A stretch of 39,337 bases of DNA from an uncultured Lachnospiraceae bacterium (GTDB lineage Bacteria > Bacillota > Clostridia > Lachnospirales > Lachnospiraceae). This document shows positions 32,751-39,337 of this stretch, piece by piece. The DNA is taken from assembly GCA_944383835.1 (NCBI GenBank), contig CALWRE010000204.1, positions 1-39,337 on the forward strand. The letters are read 5' to 3'. Each line of letters starts with the position of its first letter. The stretch's first letter is position 1. The notes under the pieces were generated by a model. It had not been told where the DNA came from and did not search any database. It worked only from the letters and a program-made list of their open reading frames with translations. A program made the position numbers and the translations under genes.

Positions 32751-33227
32751 TTGGAACCAAAAAGAACCGGTTGCCTGCTGGCCCTGGTCATCCTGGCCAT
32801 CATCATCGGCATCTGCGTCCACGGCCTTAGGGCGCAGGCCGCGGAGCCCACAGTGACAGGATACCAGCATCTGGCCGGAGTGGACGAGCGCCTGATCTGG
32901 GAGCTGCCGGACAAGCCCAAGGAGTCGGAGCTGATAAGCCTGGGTGTCTGGAAGATTACATACTACTGCTGTGAGCCGTACGAGCATATCTGCGGGGACG
33001 GAGACGGCCTGACAGCCACCGGCATACCGGTCGCCCCTGGTATCGTTGCAGTTGATCCGGAGGTCATCCCGTATGGGACTACGGTCGTGATCGACGACGA
33101 GGAGTATCTGGCGGCGGATTGCGGCGGGGGGATCAAGGGCGATCGGATAGATATCGCAGTCTCCACGCACCAGGAGGCCCTGGAGCTTGGAGTACAGTAT
33201 AAGGAGGTGTTTATAAGCAATGATTAA
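32751..33227 (+). CDS. Secreted 3D-domain protein
   Basis: The 158-aa protein starts at TTG 32,751 after GGGAGG. A signal peptide (CLLALVILAIIIGICV, cleavage near AQAAE) leads to a C-terminal 3D domain (about 75-150): KITYYCCEPYEHICGDGDGLTATGIPV, VAVDPEVIPYGTTVVID, then ADCGGGIKGDRIDIAV, which carries the three conserved Asp residues. This fold is a double-psi beta-barrel like that of MltA and Rpf/YabE-type cell-wall enzymes. Its place among early replication genes is unusual, since wall-acting phage proteins are normally late. Confidence 0.85.
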   Translation: MEPKRTGCLLALVILAIIIGICVHGLRAQAAEPTVTGYQHLAGVDERLIWELPDKPKESELISLGVWKITYYCCEPYEHICGDGDGLTATGIPVAPGIVAVDPEVIPYGTTVVIDDEEYLAADCGGGIKGDRIDIAVSTHQEALELGVQYKEVFISND

Positions 33228-33408
33228 GCCGTATACGATAGAGCAGGTCAAGGACGGAGAGACACGTCTGGTCATGAATGTATCGAAGCTGCACGGATAC
33301 TTGGAGGAGGTAGTGAAACAGTGGCGTGTAAGTGGGAATCGCATTTGTTTTGATGAAATGAATGAGGTTGTGAAATTCCTGGACAAGATCATGGAGGTGG
33401 GACAGTGA
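33220..33408 (+). CDS. Small phage protein, unknown
   Basis: The 62-aa protein overlaps the 3D gene by 8 bp (ATGATTAA) and has AAGGAGG upstream. Mixed charged helical sequence (SKLHGYLEEVVKQWRV, MNEVVKFLDKIMEV); no recognised motif. Its stop shares GTGA with the next gene. Confidence 0.7.
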   Translation: MIKPYTIEQVKDGETRLVMNVSKLHGYLEEVVKQWRVSGNRICFDEMNEVVKFLDKIMEVGQ

Positions 33409-33503
33409 TATCAGTATGGGAGGTTTTACTGATTTTCGGCTGCGGATACATATGCCGCCTGGCCCAGGAAATCTTGAAAGAAGGAGGTAAGAAAACTTGG
33501 TAG
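33405..33503 (+). CDS. Very small membrane peptide (32 aa)
   Basis: GTG 33,405 overlaps the previous stop (GTGA) and GGAGGTGG lies upstream. The product starts MISVWEVLLIFGCGYIC, one hydrophobic segment, and ends LKEGGKKTW. The coupling on both sides argues that it is translated, but the codon evidence is short. The next gene starts inside it. Confidence 0.55.
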   Translation: MISVWEVLLIFGCGYICRLAQEILKEGGKKTW

Positions 33504-33736
33504 AGATACTGGAAATTCAGGGAGAAGAAATATTAGATGAAGCAGTAATAAGGTGCAACGAAGCTACCCGCATCCTTACGAACCCTGGGGAAAATGGAGT
33601 AATAAGCACTTACGATATGCTTACGGCGTGTTTGGCTGCGCGCATGATCGCACATGCATTCGAGGACAGGGCGGAGGCCGCTTGGAAAATATCTGAGGAT
33701 ATTTTTAACTCACTATGGCCGCATCTAAAGAAATGA
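33497..33736 (+). CDS. Small phage protein, unknown
   Basis: The 79-aa acidic protein starts at TTG 33,497, with GAAGGAGG nine bases upstream, and overlaps the preceding peptide gene. It looks helical (STYDMLTACLAARMIAHAF, AAWKISEDIFNSLWPHL). No family recognised. Confidence 0.7.
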   Translation: MVEILEIQGEEILDEAVIRCNEATRILTNPGENGVISTYDMLTACLAARMIAHAFEDRAEAAWKISEDIFNSLWPHLKK

Positions 33737-33817
33737 GCGCCGGCAGGGCGGCAACCCAAGTCCGGCGCAAAAGAAAATCTACACTACTATCTTAAAGCAT
33801 GGGAGGAGAAAAAACAA

Positions 33818-35086
33818 GTGGGAATCAAGATCAACAAGCTTGAAATCGAGAACGTGAAGCGGATCAAGGCTGTCAAGGTCGAGCCGACAGCCAATGGGCT
33901 GACCATCATCGGAGGGAATAACAACCAAGGGAAAACCTCTGTACTGGACGCCATTGCCTGGGCCCTGGGCGGGGACCGGTACCGGCCGTCCCAGGCCCAG
34001 CGGGAAGGGTCCAGTATACCGCCTTACCTACACATTGTCATGGACAACGGCATAGTGGTGGAGCGTAAGGGGAAAAACAGCGACTTGAAGGTCACTGATC
34101 CGAGTGGCGTGAAGGCCGGCCAGCAGCTGCTCAATGAGTTTGTAGAGCAGCTTGCCCTGGACCTGCCCCGCTTTATGGAGGCGTCAGAGAAGGAAAAGGC
34201 ACAGACCCTCCTGCGGATCATCGGCGTGGGGGACCGGCTGGAACAGCTGGAACAGGAGGAGAAATCCCTATACAACGAAAGATTGGCGATCGGCCAGATC
34301 GCCGACCGGAAGAAAAAGTTTGCAGACGAGCAGCCGTACTATCCGGATGCGCCAAAAGAGCCGGTATCACCTTCGGAGTTGATCCGCCGGCAGCAGGACA
34401 TCCTGGCAAGGAATGGGGAGAACCAGCGCAAGCGTGCCCGGCTCCATGAACTGGAACAGAAGGCCCAGCGGATCATGGAGGAGCTGCGGGACCTCCTGCA
34501 GCAGCAGAAAGCAGTAGAAGCAGACCTGGCGGTTGCCCGCAAATCGGCAGAAAACCTGCAGGATGAATCCACGGCAGAGCTGGAGGCCAGCATTGCCAAC
34601 ATCGAGGAGATCAACCGCAAGGTCCGTGCAAACCTGGACAAAGATAAGGCGGAGACAGACGCCCAGGATTACAAAGACCAATATAACGCCCTGACCGGCA
34701 AGATCGAAGCGGCCCGGAAGGCTAAGACCGACCTGCTGTCCAGTGCAAAGATGCCTCTGCCCGGCCTGTCTGTAGAGGACGGCGAGCTGGTCTACCAGGG
34801 CCAGAAGTGGGACAACATGTCCGGGTCAGACCGGCTCAAAGTGGCAACGGCAGTCGTCCGGGAGCTGAACCCGAAATGCGGCTTTGTGCTCCTGGACAAG
34901 CTGGAGCAGATGGACCTGCAGACGCTGCAGGAGTTTGGCCGGTGGCTGGAGGCAGAGGGGCTGCAGGCTATCGCTACGCGAGTATCGACCGGCGGGGAGT
35001 GCTCGATCATCATTGAGGACGGATATGTGGCTGGCCAGGAAGCGCCGGCAGTAGGTACGGTAAAGAAATGGTCTACTGATTTTTAA
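33818..35086 (+). CDS. RecF/SbcC-like AAA ATPase of the phage recombination module
   Basis: The 422-aa protein starts at GTG 33,818 after GGGAGGAG. Its N-terminus is LEIENVKRIKAVKVEP, with Walker A GGNNNQGKTS (residues ~32-41) as in Rad50/RecF proteins. A central coiled coil (about 140-310, rich in Glu/Gln/Arg) is followed by SGSDRLKVATAVVREL (ABC signature-like) and FVLLDKLEQMD (Walker B-like, with Lys-Leu in place of the usual residues). It probably acts with the Sak4-like ATPase downstream in recombination or DNA end processing. No nuclease subunit is visible beside it. Confidence 0.85.
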   Translation: MGIKINKLEIENVKRIKAVKVEPTANGLTIIGGNNNQGKTSVLDAIAWALGGDRYRPSQAQREGSSIPPYLHIVMDNGIVVERKGKNSDLKVTDPSGVKAGQQLLNEFVEQLALDLPRFMEASEKEKAQTLLRIIGVGDRLEQLEQEEKSLYNERLAIGQIADRKKKFADEQPYYPDAPKEPVSPSELIRRQQDILARNGENQRKRARLHELEQKAQRIMEELRDLLQQQKAVEADLAVARKSAENLQDESTAELEASIANIEEINRKVRANLDKDKAETDAQDYKDQYNALTGKIEAARKAKTDLLSSAKMPLPGLSVEDGELVYQGQKWDNMSGSDRLKVATAVVRELNPKCGFVLLDKLEQMDLQTLQEFGRWLEAEGLQAIATRVSTGGECSIIIEDGYVAGQEAPAVGTVKKWSTDF

Positions 35087-35105
35087 AGAGGAGGAGTAAA
35101 AAAAT

Positions 35106-36242
35106 ATGAACATTACACGAGGGCGCATTGGCGGCGCAAAAAAGATCGTGGTCTATGGCCCAGAGGGGATAGGCAAGTCTACCTTTGCCTCTTGTTTCCC
35201 AGACCCTGTCTTCATCGATACAGAAGGGAGTACCAAGGACATGGATGTGGCCAGGTTTGACAAGGCATCTTCTTGGGAAATGCTCCTGCAGCAGGTGAAG
35301 TATGTTATTGCCCATCCGGAGGTGTGCAGGACATTGGTGATAGACACGGCGGACTGGGCTGAACAGCTGGAGATCGAATCCCTTTGTGCCCAAAAAGGGT
35401 GGACAGGCCTGGAAGACGCCGGCTATGGCAAGGGATATACCTATAGCACGGAAACTTTTGGGCGTTTTTTGAACAGCCTGGAAGATGTCATCCGGAAAGG
35501 AATCCATGTGGTCATGACAGCCCACGCGCAGCTGCGCAAAGTAGAACTGCCGGAAGAAATGGGGGCCTATGACCATTGGGAGATGAAAACCAGCAAGAAG
35601 GTAGCCCCGATGATCCGCGAATGGGCGGATGCCGTGTTTTTTGCAAACTACAAGACCCGTGTCATCGAGGTGGACAAGAAGAAAAAAGCCCAGGGCGGGC
35701 AGCGGGTCATGTATACCACCCATACCCCGTTTTGGGATGCAAAGAATCGTTACGGGCTCCCGGAGGAGATGCCTTTTACGTATGACAGCATCCGCCATGT
35801 CATTGAAAAAGATATGGCTCCCCAAGCAGCGCCTGTAAACCAGGCAGCTGCAAGCCTTCAGAGGGATACTGAAAAGCCAGTTAAAACGGAACCGGCAAAG
35901 TTTATCCGGCAGGAGCCAGATACTTCCATGGATACCGCGCCAGCTGCCCCAGGGGAAAGCAGCGCCCCGGATCCTTTTACAGGAAACGGGCCGGAAAAGG
36001 GCAAAAGAGATCCGGATAAGCGGATCCCCAAGGCCTTGCGCGACTTGATGATCGCAGGGGATGTGGATGAATGGGATATCCAGGAAGTAGTCAACGACCG
36101 GCAGCCAGGGATTTTCCCCTTCGACATGCCTGTGCGGGACTACCCGCAGGATTTCATCAACGAATGGATTATCCCTAACTGGGCAAGGATTTTGGATTAT
36201 ATCAAAGAGATAAAAGAAAAAGAAGAAATACCATTCAATTAA
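35106..36242 (+). CDS. Sak4-like RecA-fold ATPase (AAA_24)
   Basis: The 378-aa protein has Walker A YGPEGIGKSTFA near residue 20, DTEGSTKDMD, a Walker B-like TLVIDTADW, and VVMTAHAQLRKVELPEE, the pattern of phage Sak4/AAA_24 single-strand annealing ATPases. Residues beyond ~240 are a proline- and acid-rich linker and a helical C-terminal part. It sits just before a DUF669 (candidate ssDNA-binding) gene, a common phage pair for recombination-dependent replication. Confidence 0.88.
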   Translation: MNITRGRIGGAKKIVVYGPEGIGKSTFASCFPDPVFIDTEGSTKDMDVARFDKASSWEMLLQQVKYVIAHPEVCRTLVIDTADWAEQLEIESLCAQKGWTGLEDAGYGKGYTYSTETFGRFLNSLEDVIRKGIHVVMTAHAQLRKVELPEEMGAYDHWEMKTSKKVAPMIREWADAVFFANYKTRVIEVDKKKKAQGGQRVMYTTHTPFWDAKNRYGLPEEMPFTYDSIRHVIEKDMAPQAAPVNQAAASLQRDTEKPVKTEPAKFIRQEPDTSMDTAPAAPGESSAPDPFTGNGPEKGKRDPDKRIPKALRDLMIAGDVDEWDIQEVVNDRQPGIFPFDMPVRDYPQDFINEWIIPNWARILDYIKEIKEKEEIPFN

Positions 36243-36263
36243 AAATTTCAGGAGGATATAGAT

Positions 36264-36728
36264 ATGGCAATGAATGAAGAGATGAACCGCGAATACGACT
36301 GGGATGATGAGATCGAGAACCGGTCAGGGTTTGTTGATATCCCGGAAGGGGAGTATGAGTTTTTTGTAGACCATTATGAGAGGGCAAAGGTTGGCGGCGA
36401 TGGCAAGTATGCCGGCCAGAATAAGGCGGTTGTCTACTGCAACATCCTTATGGAAAATGTGCCCCAGGACCAGGGCCCGCAGCTTAAGTCAAACCTGATC
36501 TTAAATAAGGCGTTCGACTGGAAACTGGCGCAGTTTTTTATCAGTATCGGCCTTATGAAGGACGAGGAGGGGGCCACCCTGAAAATGAACTGGAACCTTG
36601 TCGGAGGTACCCGCGGGCGCTGCCGCATTGAGCACAAGCCCAACCTGAACGATGCTACAAAAACGCATCCGGAGATCGTTGAGTTTTTAAAACCGCGGAA
36701 AGATAAGAAATGGGGCGCGGGTTTCTGA
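36264..36728 (+). CDS. DUF669 protein, probable ssDNA-binding protein
   Basis: The 154-aa protein follows AGGAGG. Features are DIPEGEYEFFVDHYERAKVG, NKAVVYCNILMEN, LKSNLILNKAFDWKLAQFFISIG and GGTRGRCRIEHKPN, which match DUF669, an OB-fold-like family linked to Sak4 or Sak3 genes in phages. The stop is overlapped by the helicase start (TGATG). Confidence 0.88.
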   Translation: MAMNEEMNREYDWDDEIENRSGFVDIPEGEYEFFVDHYERAKVGGDGKYAGQNKAVVYCNILMENVPQDQGPQLKSNLILNKAFDWKLAQFFISIGLMKDEEGATLKMNWNLVGGTRGRCRIEHKPNLNDATKTHPEIVEFLKPRKDKKWGAGF

Positions 36729-38341
36729 TGGGAGCGATGGCTTTGCGGCCATACCAGGAAGAGGCTAAGGCCGCAGTATTTGAAAAATGGTCGGAGGGGA
36801 CAAAGCACACCCTGCTGGTCCTCCCGACCGGGACCGGCAAAACGATTGTCTTTGCCGCTATCACAGAAACCTGCGTCCGCCATGGTGAACGCATCCTGAT
36901 CCTGGCACACCGTGGTGAGCTGCTGGACCAGGCATCCGATAAGATCAAGAAGGCAACCGGTCTAAACTGTGCCGTTGAAAAAGCAGAACAGACTTGCCGG
37001 GGCTCTTTTTACCGTATTGTCGTGGGATCTGTCCAGACCCTGATGCGGGAACGGCGTTTATCGGGTTTCCCGAAAGATTACTTCCAGACGATCGTCGTTG
37101 ACGAGGCCCACCACTGTATCTCTGACAGCTACCAGAAGGTGCTGCAGTATTTTTCGGGCGCCAAGGTGTTGGGGGTGACCGCAACGCCGGACCGTGGGGA
37201 TATGCGTGACCTGGGTGAATATTTTGAAAATATCGCTTACGAGTATACACTGCCCAGGGCCATCAAAGAGGGATACCTTTCCCCGATCAAAGCACTGACA
37301 ATCCCCCTAAAGATCGATATCAGCCAAGTGGGGATGCAAAGCGGCGATTTTAAAAGCGGGGAGTTGGGGACAGCACTGGACCCATACCTGGAACAGATCG
37401 CGGTGGAAATGGAAAAGCATTGCCGGGACCGGAAAACGGTGGTGTTCCTCCCCTTGGTCAAGACGAGCCAGAAATTCCGGGAGATCCTTTGCGCCCATGG
37501 GTTCCGGGCTGCAGAGGTCAATGGGAACAGCGAAGACCGGGCAGAAATCCTGGCAGCATTTGACCGTGGGGAGCATAACGTGCTGTGCAACTCTATGCTT
37601 TTAACGGAGGGATGGGACTGCCCGTCGGTGGATTGCGTTATCGTCCTCCGGCCCACTAAGGTGCGGAGCCTTTACTGCCAGATGGTAGGGCGCGGCACCC
37701 GGTTGTCCCCAGGGAAAGACCATCTTTTGCTTTTGGATTTTTTATGGATGACCGACCGGCATGAGCTTTGCCATCCGGCTGCCCTGATCTGCAGCAATCC
37801 CGAGGTTGCCCAGCAGATGACAAAGAACCTGGAGGATTCTGCAGGCGTTGCTATGGACATTGAGGAGGCAGCACGAGAGGCTTCTGAAGATGTACAGAGC
37901 CAGCGGGAAGAGGCGCTGGCGAAACGCCTGGCAGAGCAAAAATATAAAAAAAGCCGGCTTGTGGACCCGCTGCAGTGTGAAATGTCTATCCAAGCTCAAG
38001 ACCTGTCGGATTATGTGCCGACTTTTGGTTGGGAGATGGCACCGCCGTCCGACCAGCAACTGAAAGCTTTGGTGAAAAACGATATCAATCCGGAAATGGT
38101 AGATAATGCCGGCAAGGCGTCCCTGTTGCTGGATCATCTGGCAAAACGCGGCGCCCTTGGCTTATCGAGCCCGAGGCAAATTCGGCAGTTAGAGCAGCGT
38201 GGCTTTCAGGATGTGGCATCGTGGAGCAGGGAGCAGGCAAAACGGCTGATCGACCGGATTGCGGCTAATGGCTGGCGTACGCCTAGGGATATCAATCCCC
38301 GGACATATGTCCCGCCGGCAGAGAAATCAGTGGAGTGGTAA
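36728..38341 (+). CDS. Phage DEAH-box helicase (superfamily 2)
   Basis: The protein is ~537 aa from ATG 36,728, which overlaps the preceding stop; ATG 36,737 is equally possible. SF2 motifs are in order: LRPYQEEAK (Q-like), LPTGTGKT (I), ILAHRGELL (Ia), VVDEAHHC (II), GVTATP (III), MLLTEGWDCPSVDCVI (V) and YCQMVGRGTRL (VI). The C-terminal ~150 residues hold a helical region with SDQQLKALVKNDI. It should unwind DNA at the phage replication fork. Confidence 0.93.
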   Translation: MGAMALRPYQEEAKAAVFEKWSEGTKHTLLVLPTGTGKTIVFAAITETCVRHGERILILAHRGELLDQASDKIKKATGLNCAVEKAEQTCRGSFYRIVVGSVQTLMRERRLSGFPKDYFQTIVVDEAHHCISDSYQKVLQYFSGAKVLGVTATPDRGDMRDLGEYFENIAYEYTLPRAIKEGYLSPIKALTIPLKIDISQVGMQSGDFKSGELGTALDPYLEQIAVEMEKHCRDRKTVVFLPLVKTSQKFREILCAHGFRAAEVNGNSEDRAEILAAFDRGEHNVLCNSMLLTEGWDCPSVDCVIVLRPTKVRSLYCQMVGRGTRLSPGKDHLLLLDFLWMTDRHELCHPAALICSNPEVAQQMTKNLEDSAGVAMDIEEAAREASEDVQSQREEALAKRLAEQKYKKSRLVDPLQCEMSIQAQDLSDYVPTFGWEMAPPSDQQLKALVKNDINPEMVDNAGKASLLLDHLAKRGALGLSSPRQIRQLEQRGFQDVASWSREQAKRLIDRIAANGWRTPRDINPRTYVPPAEKSVEW

Positions 38342-38344
38342 AGA

Positions 38345-39316
38345 ATGATGGAACGCAAAACAGACTTAAAAGAACTGTTACAATATATCGACCCGTCCCA
38401 GTGTTCCTACCAGGAGTGGGTCAATGTAGGGATGGCCCTTAAGCATGAGGGCTATAGCCCTGCAGACTGGGAATCCTGGAGTGCACGAGATCCTGGCCGG
38501 TACCATTCGGGGGAGTGCGGCCGCAAATGGAAAAGCTTTCAGGAAAACACTTCCGAGATCGTGACCGGCGGGACGATTTTCCAGATGGCTGTGCAGGGTG
38601 GGTTTGTTCCGATGTCCAACCAGGGATTGGACTGGGATGCTGAGATCACTGCGCCGGGCGTTATTGTGGCGCCGGGCTGGGTAGAAGGGCAGGAAGTCAT
38701 GGAGCCAAAAAGCTGGCATCCCGGTAAAGAAGTGTCCAGATATATTGAAACGCTATTTGAGCCTGGTGAGGTGATCGGCTATGTAATGCAGTCCCGGCTG
38801 GACGAGGAAAAAAACAAGTACATCCCTAGGAACAAGGGGGTCTATACCCTGACTGCTGGGGAGGTGCTGGAGAAGCTCAGCAAGCACGGAGATGATTTGG
38901 GAGCCGCGCTGGGGGATTATGATCCGAAAGCGGGAGGTTGGATCCGATTTAATCCCTTAGATGGGAAAGATGTCCGAAACAGCAATGTAACGGAATACCG
39001 GTATGCCCTGGTAGAATCAGATGATCTGGAGATTGAAAAACAGAACACGATTATTCGAGAGCTGGAACTGCCGGTGGCGGTACTGATGTTTTCTGGCGGG
39101 AAAAGCATCCATGCCATTGTCCGGGTAGACGCGGCCGATTATAAAGAATATCAAAAAAGGGTGGAATATCTCTACCAAGTCTGTGAGAAAAATGGGCTCA
39201 AGGTAGACACCCAGAACAAGAACCCTTCCCGACTTTCCCGGTTGCCGGGATGTGTCCGGGGGGACAAGAAACAGTTTATCATCGACACCAATATTGTTGT
39301 ACGGCGAATTAAATGA
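38345..39316 (+). CDS. Phage primase, PriCT-2 plus AEP-like domain
   Basis: The 323-aa protein starts with a PriCT-2 type domain (about 5-80: YQEWVNVGMALKHEG, DWESWSARDPGRYHSGEC). A second domain has ALVESDDLEIEKQN, MFSGGKSIHAIVRVDA and NPSRLSRLPGCVRG, stretches found in archaeo-eukaryotic-type prim-pol enzymes. It probably makes primers for phage DNA replication beside the helicase. The order PriCT-2 before AEP is less usual. ATG 38,345 and 38,348 are both possible. Confidence 0.85.
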   Translation: MMERKTDLKELLQYIDPSQCSYQEWVNVGMALKHEGYSPADWESWSARDPGRYHSGECGRKWKSFQENTSEIVTGGTIFQMAVQGGFVPMSNQGLDWDAEITAPGVIVAPGWVEGQEVMEPKSWHPGKEVSRYIETLFEPGEVIGYVMQSRLDEEKNKYIPRNKGVYTLTAGEVLEKLSKHGDDLGAALGDYDPKAGGWIRFNPLDGKDVRNSNVTEYRYALVESDDLEIEKQNTIIRELELPVAVLMFSGGKSIHAIVRVDAADYKEYQKRVEYLYQVCEKNGLKVDTQNKNPSRLSRLPGCVRGDKKQFIIDTNIVVRRIK

Positions 39317-39337
39317 TGCTCTATCCGGCAGATTATT
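39316..39337 (+). CDS. Start of the next phage gene (partial)
   Basis: An ATG shares TGATG with the primase stop and stays open to the window end (MLYPAD). Too little is present to identify it; a replicative helicase or polymerase part would be typical at this place. Confidence 0.45.

Noticed and set aside
27337-39337. Integrative conjugative element rather than prophage
   Set aside because: No relaxase, FtsK-like coupling protein or type IV secretion gene is seen, while the cI/ImmA, Sak4, DUF669, helicase and primase order is phage-like; late genes are outside the window, so this stays provisional.

Overview
The window looks like a chromosome segment of a GC-rich, anaerobic, gut-type Firmicute, most likely Lachnospiraceae or a close relative. 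The grounds are an oxygen-sensitive class III ribonucleotide reductase, LicT/PTS beta-glucoside genes, a LacI-controlled alpha-glucoside cassette, strong AGGAGG-type ribosome sites, consensus sigma-A promoters and small Clostridia-specific proteins. This placement comes from gene content only. No rRNA or tRNA gene is present.

Host part (1 to about 27,300). The left edge is the tail of a GH1 beta-glucosidase gene that converges with nrdD. nrdG and nrdD lie on the minus strand; nrdD has its own promoter, a palindrome over the -35 box, and a C-terminal glutaredoxin-like domain. A small membrane protein and a MazG-GNAT fusion follow. Positions 4,951-16,358 form an alpha-glucoside regulon: a GH65 phosphorylase and a GH125/GH15-like glycosidase face a LacI regulator across mirrored promoters and operators. 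The lacI side continues into an ABC sugar importer (binding protein and two permeases, no ATPase), a GH31 glycosidase and a beta-phosphoglucomutase. Imported alpha-glucosides would be hydrolysed or phosphorolysed to beta-glucose-1-phosphate and then glucose-6-phosphate. Next come an M20 amidohydrolase gene with two in-frame TAG codons, a YitT membrane protein, a LicT-RAT-PTS-GH1 beta-glucoside operon, a CBS protein, a DUF6472 protein, class II fructose-bisphosphate aldolase and feoB.

Mobile part (about 27,300 to the end). feoB lacks its first ~30 codons, including the GTPase P-loop, and stops at the conserved Gly-Asn-Trp. There it meets the left end of a prophage whose large serine recombinase lies beside the junction. 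The prophage then carries a compact type I toxin-antitoxin module (a 29-aa hydrophobic peptide and an antisense RNA), an ImmA/IrrE-like protein, a cI-type repressor with three CCGTTAACGG-type operators, an ISL3 remnant where the first rightward gene should be, and divergent small DNA-binding proteins. A counter-oriented pair of unknown genes follows. The rightward early operon encodes small proteins, a secreted 3D-domain protein, a RecF/SbcC-like ATPase, a Sak4-like ATPase, DUF669, a DEAH helicase and a primase. The late genes and the other end of feoB lie beyond the window.

Most notable: a phage seated inside the feoB GTPase domain, which could act as a reversible switch on iron uptake; the type I toxin module; the uncharacterised minus-strand gene pair; the NrdD-glutaredoxin and MazG-GNAT fusions; and the double-amber M20 gene.
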